Shown: in pieces, positions 16,793 to 26,000 of the stretch
Layout: each line of letters opens with the position of its first letter
Position numbering within the stretch: position 1 is the stretch's first letter
NCBI RefSeq assembly: GCF_018860805.1
Contig: NZ_JAHKQR010000011.1
Span: forward strand, 1,418,952-1,482,951
Direction: 5' to 3'
Origin: Aestuariibacter sp. A3R04
Lineage (GTDB): Bacteria; Pseudomonadota; Gammaproteobacteria; Enterobacterales; Alteromonadaceae
DNA length: 64,000 nt
The notes under the pieces: generated by a model
What the model was told of the DNA's origin: nothing
Databases searched by the model: none
Seen by the model: the letters and a program-made list of their open reading frames with translations, nothing else
Made by a program: the position numbers and the translations under genes

Positions 16793-18637
16793 ATGGCTAA
16801 GTTCCATTCAAAGGCGTCATTGGCCTTAAGCGTAATGATAGGTTTGAGTACAAATGTAACTGCTAACGGAGGAGTAACCTGGGAGGACATTGAAAACGAT
16901 GCAAAAAGCCCAGAAAACGTACTTATGTACGGTATGGGCCCGGAAGCACAACGGTACAGCGAATTAGATCAAATCAATAAAAACAATGTACATATGCTCT
17001 CACCAGCCTGGGTCATGAGCTTTGGTGATGAAAAGCAACGTGGTCAGGAATCTCAGGCACTTGTTTACGATGGTATTGTGTATGTGACGGGCAGCTATTC
17101 TCGCATTTTTGCCTATGAAGCTAAAACTGGCAAAAAGCTGTGGGACTACGCCCACCGATTACCAGAGGGTATTCGACCTTGCTGTGACGTGGTAAACCGC
17201 GGTGCCGCTATTTATGGCGATCTAGTCTTCTTCGGCACATTAGACGCTGGTATCGTGGCCCTGGACCGCTTAACCGGTAAGGTAAAATGGAAGAAGCGCT
17301 TTGAGGACTACCGTGCCGGTTACACCATGACAGGCGCCCCGACCATTGTAAAAGATCAAAAGTCGGGAAAAGTCATGCTCATTCACGGCTCGTCGGGAGA
17401 TGAGTTTGGCGTAGTCGGCAAGCTATTTGCGCGCGACCCTATGACTGGTGAAGAAATTTGGATGCGTCCGTTTGTTGAAGGGCACATGGGTCGTTTAAAT
17501 GGCAAAGAAAGTACGCCAACGGGAGGCTCCTATGAGGTTACCACATGGCCTAAAGACGAAAATGGTGACATGGTTGAAGCATGGCATCATGGTGGTGGCG
17601 CACCTTGGCAAAGTGCAAGTTTTGATGTAGAAACTAACACTATCATTATCGGCGCTGGTAACCCCGCCCCCTGGAACACATGGAAACGCACCGCAAAAGA
17701 TGGCAACCCAAGAGACTGGGACAACCTCTATACATCCGGACAGGTGGGTGTAGATGCAACCACCGGCGAAGTAAAATGGTTCTATCAACATACGCCTAAC
17801 GACGCCTGGGATTTCTCAGGAAACAATGAACTGGTGCTGTTCGATTACTACGATAACGGCAAACTGATAAAGGCTACCGCCCACGCCGATCGAAATGGAT
17901 TTTTCTATGTAGTAAACCGTCAAACCGGTGAATTTATTCGTGGCTTCCCCTTTGTCGACAATATTTCATGGGCAACACATATCGACCCTGAAACCGGTCG
18001 CCCCGTTGAAGTTGATGGTCAACGCCCTCCCCTTCCTGAGCCAGGAGAAAAGCGGGGTAAATCAATTGAAGTATCGCCTCCATTCTTAGGCGGCAAGAAC
18101 TGGAATCCCATGGCCTATAGCAAAAATACCGGCTGGTTTTACATGGGAGCAAACCATTGGAAAGAAGACTATTGGACCGAAGAAGTATCCTATAAAAAAG
18201 GGGCCGCTTACCTGGGACAAGGATTTAGAATCAAAAGGATGTACGATGATCACGTCGGTGTGCTTCGCGCAGTAGACCCTGTGTCTGGTGAAATAAAATG
18301 GACACACAAAGAGACGTTGCCCATGTGGGCGGGTGTGTTGGCAACTAAAGGCGGACTTATCATCACTGGTACTGGCGATGGGTACGTCAAAGCGTTTGAC
18401 GAAAAAACCGGTGAGGAGCTTTGGAAGTTTCAAACTGGCTCAGGCATCATTTCCTGCCCAATTACCTGGGAAGAAGACGGGGAACAGTATATAGGTCTCG
18501 CGTCCGGCTACGGCGGCGCCGTGCCGCTATGGGGTGGCGATATGGCGGAGCTTACCAAACCAGTGGCACAAGGAGGTTCTTTTTGGGTATTCAAGCTACC
18601 CAATCACAAAAAAGATCAAAACCTGACAAAGCAGTAA
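16793..18637 (+). CDS. PQQ-dependent alcohol dehydrogenase (quinoprotein, ExaA/PedE type)
   Basis: The 614-residue periplasmic enzyme has a signal peptide (about 1-25) and an eight-bladed quinoprotein propeller that oxidises primary alcohols with PQQ. Visible are 'YSELDQINKNNVHMLSPAW', the vicinal disulfide C130-C131 that caps PQQ, repeated tryptophan-docking 'TGKKLWDY / TGKVKWKK / TGEVKWFY' motifs, 'GAGNPAPWNTWKRTA', and catalytic Asp340 in 'AWDFSGNNE'. The residue two after the catalytic Asp is Ser342; lanthanide-dependent enzymes have Asp there, so this one is probably calcium-dependent. There is no fused cytochrome domain, and no cytochrome c or pqq biosynthesis gene is adjacent. Confidence 0.93.
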   Translation: MAKFHSKASLALSVMIGLSTNVTANGGVTWEDIENDAKSPENVLMYGMGPEAQRYSELDQINKNNVHMLSPAWVMSFGDEKQRGQESQALVYDGIVYVTGSYSRIFAYEAKTGKKLWDYAHRLPEGIRPCCDVVNRGAAIYGDLVFFGTLDAGIVALDRLTGKVKWKKRFEDYRAGYTMTGAPTIVKDQKSGKVMLIHGSSGDEFGVVGKLFARDPMTGEEIWMRPFVEGHMGRLNGKESTPTGGSYEVTTWPKDENGDMVEAWHHGGGAPWQSASFDVETNTIIIGAGNPAPWNTWKRTAKDGNPRDWDNLYTSGQVGVDATTGEVKWFYQHTPNDAWDFSGNNELVLFDYYDNGKLIKATAHADRNGFFYVVNRQTGEFIRGFPFVDNISWATHIDPETGRPVEVDGQRPPLPEPGEKRGKSIEVSPPFLGGKNWNPMAYSKNTGWFYMGANHWKEDYWTEEVSYKKGAAYLGQGFRIKRMYDDHVGVLRAVDPVSGEIKWTHKETLPMWAGVLATKGGLIITGTGDGYVKAFDEKTGEELWKFQTGSGIISCPITWEEDGEQYIGLASGYGGAVPLWGGDMAELTKPVAQGGSFWVFKLPNHKKDQNLTKQ

Positions 18638-18660
18638 ACCCCTTTCAGTATCATCGCAGA

Positions 18661-18678
18661 GAGGGGCATCAGCCCCTC
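18661..18678 (+). terminator. Hairpin between the PQQ dehydrogenase and the pentapeptide gene
   Basis: GAGGGGC (18661-18667) and GCCCCTC (18672-18678) form a 7-bp stem with a four-base loop. It has no T-tract, so it more likely stabilises the upstream message or partly attenuates than terminates. Confidence 0.5.
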
Positions 18679-18699
18679 CCTGCCTATAGGATCCACACT

Positions 18700-19377
18700 A
18701 TGTTTGCTATACAACTATCTACTTCTGTGAAATATCAGCTACTCGGCTTGTTGTTAATAATGTCGCCATACAGCGCGGCTACCATCCCGGCATTTGAAGA
18801 TGATGTTAAGGTAATTAATGGCTGTGTCATACAGCCTGAGACAATATGTAGCAATACCAACTTAAGCAACGCTGACCTGAAACATGCTGATCTACAAGGC
18901 GCAATCTTTATTAATGTAAAATTCACTCATGCGGATTTACGGCACGCAAACTTGAGCTACGCCACGTTTAAAAAAAGTGATCTTGCTCACGTTGATTTAG
19001 CCTCCGCCAATTTACGACATGCCGATTTAAGAACCAGTAAAGTTCGCAACGCTAATTTAGAAGGAGTGGATGGTTGGGCACTGTTTGGCCAAGGCGTCGA
19101 TTTTACTCACGCGAACTTCATGGGCGCAAACTTGGATCAGGCTCGCTTGTCAGGTGCAATCATGATTAAGGCCAATTTTCGCGCGGCGCGGCTAGAGCGA
19201 GTTTGGATGAACAAAGCAAATTTTGAAAAGGCGAATTTAATCAATGCGAACATTCAGGAAGCCAAATTGAATGGCGCAAATTTACACCAAGCGAATCTCA
19301 CCGGCGCCCGCATCCACTACGCCACATTCCAGGATACCTTTATGGAAGGTTGTATACGTTGCCCGGTAAATTGGTGA
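18700..19377 (+). CDS. Exported pentapeptide-repeat protein
   Basis: The 225-residue protein has a signal peptide (about 1-28, ending SAA) and then about 30 pentapeptide repeats of the A(D/N)LXX form ('ADLKHADLQGAIF', 'ANLHQANLTGARI'), expected to form a right-handed quadrilateral beta-helix. Start 18700 follows AGG at 18688; the frame is open far upstream inside the dehydrogenase, but that part is a shadow. It lies 62 bases after the PQQ dehydrogenase. I recall a pentapeptide protein beside pedE in Pseudomonas putida (PP_2673 region), so the link to alcohol oxidation may be conserved. Role unknown. Cysteines near both ends may pair. Confidence 0.85.
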   Translation: MFAIQLSTSVKYQLLGLLLIMSPYSAATIPAFEDDVKVINGCVIQPETICSNTNLSNADLKHADLQGAIFINVKFTHADLRHANLSYATFKKSDLAHVDLASANLRHADLRTSKVRNANLEGVDGWALFGQGVDFTHANFMGANLDQARLSGAIMIKANFRAARLERVWMNKANFEKANLINANIQEAKLNGANLHQANLTGARIHYATFQDTFMEGCIRCPVNW

Positions 19378-19472
19378 AATTAGGGGTGACAACGGACTCA
19401 AAGACGCCACCGGATAAATTTATAATGGCGCACGCTTACACATCTAGCAGCAGTAATTTCGTGTAAAAACGC

Positions 19473-19496
19473 GCATGGAACACTGGATTTCCATGC
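19473..19496. terminator. Hairpin between convergent genes
   Basis: GCATGGAA (19473-19480) pairs with TTCCATGC (19489-19496), an 8-bp perfect stem. It separates the pentapeptide gene from the convergent small gene and could end transcription from either side; T-tracts are weak. Confidence 0.45.
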
Positions 19497-19518
19497 CCGC
19501 TCTGGTTAAACGCTAAGA

Positions 19519-19779
19519 CTATGTATCACTTCGGCTAACGAGTTTGTAACCTTCCGCTTCGTATGTATTTATACATTTTTGAAACTTGTTCTGAAGCTTT
19601 ATTTCGTCAAAAAATCCAAGCGAGTATGCATCGCATTTTACTTTCATTTTTTCACTATTTTCCAGAACGGCAACAAGTTTCAATTCTGCAAAACCGAGTT
19701 TATAAGCCAATTCAGAAAATTGAGAGTAGAGCACTAATAACAGAGCAATAAAAAGACTCGCGGTAAAAGCTTTTTTCAT
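19519..19779 (-). CDS. Small exported or anchored protein of unknown function
   Basis: The 86-residue protein begins MKKAF and has one hydrophobic segment (about 5-20), either an uncleaved anchor or a signal peptide, then a charged domain with two cysteines (in 'KVKCDAYSLG' and 'FQKCINTYE'). A strong ribosome site (AAAGGAAT, seven bases before ATG) supports it as a real gene. I do not recognise a family. It is on the minus strand downstream of a small gene and an ABC-type binding protein, separated by about 100 bases. Confidence 0.65.
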   Translation of the reverse strand: MKKAFTASLFIALLLVLYSQFSELAYKLGFAELKLVAVLENSEKMKVKCDAYSLGFFDEIKLQNKFQKCINTYEAEGYKLVSRSDT

Positions 19780-19883
19780 TTGGTATTCCTTTGTTCAAAT
19801 TTGTCCGTATTTAATAAGCAATAACTGATCCAATCTCGCCCTCTAGAAAAAACTGCCTTTTCAGTGTCTTCCGAAGAAAAAAG

Positions 19884-20156
19884 TTAGCTTTTTAACGAAA
19901 AAGTAGTGAATACGTCTAAATATTGCTGGCGCAATTCGCCATTCAGTTCGCAGATAAACATTGTATCAGCCCCCATAGTTTCACATATGCCCAGATCCAC
20001 ACACAGAAAATACGCATTCAACATCGGCACCGAAAGCCCATGGCAACGACATTCTGCAATAGCGGATTGCAACTTACCATAGACGACAGCCCCCTCTACT
20101 ACACTTTTTTGAATATGAGATTTTAACGGTTTTATTTCACCGTAACTCTGAATCAA
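19884..20156 (-). CDS. Small protein of unknown function, overlapping the binding-protein gene
   Basis: A 90-residue frame starts with TTG at 20156 and overlaps the last 20 bases of the upstream gene, which would allow translational coupling. Five cysteines are visible, including 'AECRCHG', 'FLCVDLGIC' and 'MFICELNG'. No signal peptide or membrane segment is clear and I recognise no family. Support is only the coupling geometry and the open frame. A shorter protein from an internal methionine, or no gene at all, remains possible. Confidence 0.4.
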   Translation of the reverse strand: MIQSYGEIKPLKSHIQKSVVEGAVVYGKLQSAIAECRCHGLSVPMLNAYFLCVDLGICETMGADTMFICELNGELRQQYLDVFTTFSLKS

Positions 20157-21435
20157 CAGAAAAGACGTTTTTCCTTAAGGCTTCCAACTGTGCTATCGCT
20201 TTTTCAACGTCACCATCTGAAACAAAGTCGACAAGTATCGTCATAAACGGTGCGTAATAGACTTTTTCAACGGCTCTATCAAAATACTGCACCAGGCCAT
20301 TCGCAGAAGACAAGTTTTGACTACCTGCTTTAACGAGCTCGCTGTGGCTTATCTCAGCGTTTGGATGAACAGGAAGGTGATCTATGCGCTCGTTGATGAA
20401 AGCTTGGACTCCTTCTGAGGAAATATATCGCAAAAACGATTTTGCTATCTCTTTGTTGCGACTGTTTGAGGAGATAATAAAATAATCAACAGTGGATATT
20501 TCGTATTTATTGACGTTGTCATACACCGACGGAAAAGGCGTGAATTCAATGCTCATTCTCATATATTCAGGTAACTGGCTTATCACGTAATTACCTGACA
20601 GGATCACCCCCGCTTGTTGCCTGAACAACAAAGGCACTACTTGTTTATCTGTATACTGCTCCGCGTTTCCGAGAAAGCAGTTACTGTCGATAAGAATTTT
20701 CCATTGCTGAAATACAGCCACCATTCTTTCATCAGTAAAGGGCACTTTCCCCGTCATTACCTTTTCATGGAAAGATAGCCCGTTCATGCGAAGATTCAAG
20801 TAATCAAACCAAGCAAAAACCGGCCATTTTTCTTTCGTCCCAAGGGCTACCGGTACTATGTTGTTGCGAGCCAGTACCTTACAAGCGTGTAGGAGATCCC
20901 CCCAGCTTTCCACTCTGTTTATTCCAAGCTTGTTAAACAGTTCGGTATTGTAGTACAGCCCCCAGAATCCCATAGAAACGGGAACAGCGAATTGCTGATG
21001 ATCATAGGTTATAAAGGTTTTTATATCTTCACGATGATGCTGCATCTGCCGCTCTTGCCACAAATCCGTTACCGGCTCCACAAGGTTGTCACTGACCAAC
21101 ATTTTCAGATCAGCAGACCACAACCAAAGCAAGACATCGATATCCGGATTAGCCCTTAGCCATTTTTCTGATGCAAGTTTGTAGCCTTCATCGTCGGTCG
21201 ACCGATAGTTAACCAGAATATTTGGACAGCGATTTGAAAAGTTCTCTGCAACTTCTTCAAATACCTCTCGCTGAGCTGAACTAAAAATGAGAAGAGATAC
21301 CGTCAGTGTTTGAGGGCTTTTTCCACATTCACTGGCGAAGGTTGGTGTGAGAAACAACAACGACACCCCACACACATAAAATGCTCGTATACTCCATCGC
21401 AACACGTAAATGAGTACTCTAATGGTATCAGACAT
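20137..21435 (-). CDS. Extracellular solute-binding protein, family 1 (sugar ABC transporter type)
   Basis: The 432-residue periplasmic protein has a long signal peptide (about 1-35, ending TFAS) and the two-lobed fold of family 1 sugar-binding proteins: 'LTVSLLIFSSAQREVFEEVA', 'PVSMGFWGLYYNTELFNKLG', 'SWGDLLHACKVLARNNIVP', 'QQAGVILSGNYVISQLPE'. Such proteins deliver oligosaccharides to MalFGK-like permeases, but no permease or ATPase gene is near, so it is an orphan that may serve a distant transporter or a sensor. A palindrome typical of LacI-family operators lies about 290 bases upstream. Unusual features are its long charged N-terminus and several cysteines. Confidence 0.82.
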   Translation of the reverse strand: MSDTIRVLIYVLRWSIRAFYVCGVSLLFLTPTFASECGKSPQTLTVSLLIFSSAQREVFEEVAENFSNRCPNILVNYRSTDDEGYKLASEKWLRANPDIDVLLWLWSADLKMLVSDNLVEPVTDLWQERQMQHHREDIKTFITYDHQQFAVPVSMGFWGLYYNTELFNKLGINRVESWGDLLHACKVLARNNIVPVALGTKEKWPVFAWFDYLNLRMNGLSFHEKVMTGKVPFTDERMVAVFQQWKILIDSNCFLGNAEQYTDKQVVPLLFRQQAGVILSGNYVISQLPEYMRMSIEFTPFPSVYDNVNKYEISTVDYFIISSNSRNKEIAKSFLRYISSEGVQAFINERIDHLPVHPNAEISHSELVKAGSQNLSSANGLVQYFDRAVEKVYYAPFMTILVDFVSDGDVEKAIAQLEALRKNVFSVDSELR

Positions 21436-21859
21436 GCAAACCGCCTATGGCAAACTGGGAAGCCAGTTGAATACTGCCAAACGCTTCCCCTCGAGGATGG
21501 AAAAAAGACAAAGCGTCAACTAAACAGCAACATGGCAATACACAACGTGAAAAAGGTATCTTTACTTGAGTATAGACAAAAAAACGCGATTTACGTATTG
21601 CTATACGCTTTACCACTGTGATTAATTTGCAGTCCGCGACAACTATTCCCTTTCTGTTAAGGCCTAGAGGTCTGCCCCATCTAAAACCCTCCTTCATACC
21701 CTACATAACAATGTACAACTGTCGGAAACGTTTACACTTTGTACAAACACAAACACTAAAAAAGCCATAAGCCTTTGAAAAAAATAACTTTACTTTATGG
21801 CTCACATATTGCTGGTACGCATACTAAGTTACTTACAAATTAAATATTGGAGTATTGCA
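21436..21859. other. Intergenic region between the binding protein and the PEP-CTERM gene
   Basis: This 424-base divergent region carries the promoters of both genes. The only clear structure is the nested palindrome at 21712-21745. A 89-residue minus-strand frame (21428-21697) has no ribosome site or family and is not called. Confidence 0.5.
21712..21745. promoter_or_regulatory. Nested palindromes with a LacI-type operator core
   Basis: GGAAACGTTTAC (21724-21735) has the AAACGTTT core of LacI/GalR-family operators. It is flanked by an outer 7-bp inverted repeat, TGTACAA (21712-21718) and TTGTACA (21739-21745). It lies between the divergent sugar-binding protein and PEP-CTERM genes. No LacI-family gene is in the window. 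Confidence 0.45.
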
Positions 21860-22462
21860 ATGCAAGTAATAGGTAAAATAGCAGTTTTTATTTCGGCCCT
21901 GATTATTAGTACTAGGTTGATCGCTGCGCCGATTTTTTCTGAGGATTTTGAATCTGATTTAAGTCAATGGCCGATAAATGGTAGCGGTCAAATTGTAGCC
22001 GATATACTGTCTGCGGGGAATAATGTTCTTAGGTTTAACAGCCTTGGTTCCGGTGGAGACGCCTTCACCGCAACTAATTTAGCTGCTGGGACCTACTATT
22101 TATCTTTGGATATGCTTGGCACTTGTCAGTCTGGAGTATGTGGTGGCTTTGCAGGTGTTAACTCACCTGGCGAGCAGTGGTTAATTGGTGACGGTACTTA
22201 CCCGGCAAGCTTAACTGTATTAAACAACGGTCAATGGCAACATTTTGAAGTTGCTTTTACGGTGAACGATACATTTAATTTTAAGCTAGAAGATTTTCGT
22301 GATTCTGGCATAGCTGGTGATGTTTACTTTGACAATATTTGTATAAGCAGCCAATCAAACGATGCAAGCTGCCCGAATGCAAAGGTGAGCGTGCCAGAAC
22401 CATCTATTTTTGCACTTCTAGGCATGGGCTTTCTTGGACTTCGTTTGACCAGACGCAAATAG
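21860..22462 (+). CDS. PEP-CTERM sorted exported protein
   Basis: The 200-residue protein has a signal peptide (about 1-22, ending IAA|PIFSEDFE), a jelly-roll-like body resembling carbohydrate-binding or concanavalin-like domains ('GTYYLSLDMLG', 'VYFDNICISS'), and a C-terminal PEP-CTERM signal: 'VPEPSIFALLGMGFLGLRL' then TRRK, that is the VPEP motif, a membrane helix and a basic tail. Exosortase should cut there, usually for exopolysaccharide-linked surface proteins. Start 21860 is chosen because GGAG lies seven bases upstream. No exosortase gene is in the window. Confidence 0.85.
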   Translation: MQVIGKIAVFISALIISTRLIAAPIFSEDFESDLSQWPINGSGQIVADILSAGNNVLRFNSLGSGGDAFTATNLAAGTYYLSLDMLGTCQSGVCGGFAGVNSPGEQWLIGDGTYPASLTVLNNGQWQHFEVAFTVNDTFNFKLEDFRDSGIAGDVYFDNICISSQSNDASCPNAKVSVPEPSIFALLGMGFLGLRLTRRK

Positions 22463-22550
22463 TTAGACGCGGGTTAAATTAACTCACCTTTTATAGCTTT
22501 TATGAAGGGAATAGTGTTTTTTTAACTCAGTATTCAAAAATAAAACTTCA

Positions 22551-22595
22551 ATAAGTTCCTGAATAAAAACACAATTAATATTGTCAGGAACTTAT
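22551..22595 (+). terminator. Perfect 12-bp inverted repeat after the PEP-CTERM gene
   Basis: ATAAGTTCCTGA (22551-22562) and TCAGGAACTTAT (22584-22595) pair perfectly around a 21-base A/T-rich loop. It lies 89 bases after the stop and is followed by TCTTTCC. Probably a terminator. Beyond it, 22596-23037 is A/T rich with no gene I can support, only the FNR-type site. Confidence 0.55.
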
Positions 22596-22859
22596 TCTTT
22601 CCGCTTCCCCTCTTTCCCAACAATTTATCCCATGAAATTACTCCTCTCTAAAATTTGATAAATCCATACAAAGCCATTGATATTCCCCTAGAATCAGTGA
22701 AAAGAGGGAAGCCTGTTAAATTAAAATAAAAAAGTTGTTAAAAAGAATTCCGAAGGTTGTCATCTTACAATAAGCAGGTACTTGATAACCCTTTTAAAAA
22801 TCCGGTAAACAAGGCACTAATAGCCACGCTATGCGGCTCGTCCATATTAGGGGGAAATA

Positions 22860-22873
22860 TTGATCTGCATCAA
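22860..22873 (+). promoter_or_regulatory. Perfect FNR/CRP-family box
   Basis: TTGAT-CTGC-ATCAA matches the FNR consensus TTGAT-N4-ATCAA exactly. It lies 164 bases upstream of the c-di-GMP enzyme start, with ample room for a promoter between. It suggests oxygen-responsive control. Confidence 0.55.
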
Positions 22874-23037
22874 TAAAATTAAGGCTATTGATAAACAACC
22901 TCACTTTCAGCAACGGACGAATTCATCTACTATGCAATGCGATATTGGCTGATCTGTTTTTGTCGGCATCGCTATTTTCACATTCAGCTGTCTGGCGCTT
23001 GCGACAATCTGCGTTATACAGCGTATTAAGGTACAAG

Positions 23038-26000
23038 ATGTTTTTTAAAACGCTTCATTCAAGACTGACATTACTTATCGTTATTGTTGCTGTGCCTGGG
23101 GTCGGTGGGCTTGTCTATGAATCAGTTAAGCAACGCCAATACGCCATAGATTTGGCCAATCAAAAAGCGTTAAATACCGTGGATTTAACCATGGATTTCC
23201 AAGGTCTCCTTGTTGAAGAAACCCAATTATTTTTGCGCAATCTGGTGTCTTTCGATGAAGTGCAATCGCCGGACTCGCCCCAATGCAGCCAGTTTTTGCA
23301 AAATGCACTGAAAATTAACAGTCGTTATGTGAATTTAGGCGTACCCTTGGTGTCCGGTGAGTTACTGTGTAACGCCACATCATTGCCTTCACCGGTAAAT
23401 GTGTCCGATAGAGATTATATTCGCGAAGCTGTCGATTCCAGGAACTTTTCAATTGGTGAATACCAGGTCGATCGAGCGACTGGCGTTGCTAGCGTAAATT
23501 TTGCGTATCCAGTCATTGGCCCCGAAGATAACGAAATCATTGGGGTGGCAGTCGCCGTCATATCACTGAATTGGTGGAATCAATTCCTTGCCAAATCCAA
23601 TTTGCCTGAAGGTGCCCATGCTTATATCACCGATAGAGAACAAAAAATCATTGCCAGTTATCCGGCTGATCTCAGTATTATAGGGGCACAGTTAAGCCGT
23701 ATAGAATCGGATATCAAATTATCCCCATCAAATTCCGAAACTTCTGCCCCGCAAACTGTAACTTCATTAAAGAATGGTCGGGTATTTGTATCCCGCCCGC
23801 TTATAGACGGCAATAACAGCATACAGATTTCGGTGGGGATCCCATTTGATGAACAGTTAAAAGCCATTAATACGGGCTTTATGCACGCCGTCCTTGTTCT
23901 TAGTGTATTAATTATTACTTTGATTTTTATAGCTCGCTTGGGGATTAGAAAAACATTACTTAATCCACTGAAAAGCCTGTTGAAATCGGCAGAAAATTTA
24001 GAGCATGGGAAAGAAGTTGGAGAAATAGAACAACACGGTGCCAAGGAACTTGTGGCGCTGCAGCGTCGATTTAATTCTATGGCCAGAACCCGTCTTAATG
24101 CCGAGCGAAAACTCATAGAAAGCCAGTCTTCGCTAATTGAAAGCGAAAGGGAATTGTCAGGACATATTGAAAATACCCCTTTAGGCTGTATTAGTTGGGA
24201 TTGCAACATGGTATGCACCAAATGGAATATGTCGGCTACTCGCATTTTCGGTTATTCAGCCCTAGAGGCCATTGGCAAGTCAGCCATTGAGCTTATTCTT
24301 CTACCAGAATTAACGGCTACGCATTCAAAGGTGTTTCGTCAAATTGTGAATAACAGAAACGGACACCGTAGAACCAATAAAAATAAAACCAAATCCGGGC
24401 AGATTATTACTTGTGAATGGTACAGCACGCCCATTGTTAACCATCAAGGGGATGTGGTGGGGGTGACGTCCTTAGTGCAGGATGTGACGACCAAGAAAGC
24501 GCTGGAAGAAAGGTTAAAACTGGTGGGAACGGTGTTTTCTCATGCCCGAGAGGGGATTTTCATTACAGATAGCAACGCCCGCATCATAGAAGTGAATGAT
24601 ACGTTTATTTCCATCACCGGCTACAGTCGTAACGAGGTAATAGGGAAGAACCCGAATATACTTAAATCCAACCGCCAATCAGCGTCTTTTTATAAAACCC
24701 TTTGGGCGTCTTTAGATAAAAAGGGCTATTGGTCCGGCGAGATATGGAACAAGCGGAAAAATGGCGAAATTTATGCTCAATTGCTCACTATTAGCGCTGT
24801 GAAAAACGAGCAAGAAAATATAAAGAATTACATTGCAATTTTCAGTGATATTTCTGAAGCCAAAAAGCAGCAGGATAAACTGGAAAAAATGGCTCACTAC
24901 GATGTACTGACCAACTTGCCAAACAGAACCCTATTGGCGCGGCGATTGGAGCATTCGTTAACGCAAGGCAGACTGAAACAAAAATATGTTGCCGTGGCGC
25001 TGTTGGATTTAGACGGCTTCAAAGAAGTGAATGATGAATATGGGCATGATGCTGGTGACCGATTGCTACTGGCATTGTCAAACAAATTAAAAGGCGCACT
25101 TCGTGAATGCGATACCCTATCGCGTGTTGGCGGTGATGAATTTGTTGCTGTGCTGGCGAACCTGACAGAAGCTGACGAGGCCAATGCCCTTGTTAACGGA
25201 TTGCTTAAAGCGGCATCTGCGCCTGTGACTATTGATACGAATACTGTTCGATTATCCGCCAGTATTGGCATTGCGCTTTATCCCAAAGATCATACTGATG
25301 CTGATCAGTTAATCCGCTATGCAGATCAAGCGATGTATTTGGCAAAACAGAAAGGAAAAAACTGCTATCACTTTTTCGATATTCATACGGAAGATGCCAT
25401 TAAAGTACGACACGAAAAGCTCACCAGAATTGGGGAAGCGCTAAGGAATCGCGAGTTCAGATTATTCTACCAACCCAAAGTCAATATGCGGACAGGTGAG
25501 ATAATTGGCGTCGAGGCGCTAATCCGCTGGCAACATCCAGAAGAAGGGCTTCTTTCCCCTGGGAGTTTCTTACCAGTTGTTGAAAACCATCAATTGAGTA
25601 TTGATATTGATGAATGGGTGATTGATGAATCAATCGCGCAAATGCACATTTGGCAGCACGCGGGTGTCCATTTATCAGTTAGTGTCAATATTGGTGCAAA
25701 GCAGATTCAACAACCCAATTTTATTGCTAATCTGAAACAACGTTTAGCCCGTTTTCCCGATGTTAAGCCAGGTTCATTAGAGCTGGAAGTGCTGGAAACC
25801 AGTAAGTTAGACGACCTAAAACACGTTTCCGATATTATGAATGAATGTGTCAATTTAGGTGTGAGTTTTGCGATTGATGATTTTGGTACGGGCTACTCTT
25901 CATTGACCTATTTGCGGCGCTTACCGGCAAGTATGATAAAAATCGATCAAACATTTGTTCGAGATATGCTTGAAGATACCGACGACAAAGCCATTGTTAA

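Noticed and set aside
21428..21697. An 89-residue minus-strand frame upstream of the binding-protein gene
   Set aside because: No ribosome site, composition unlike a real protein, and it overlaps the binding-protein start and its promoter region.
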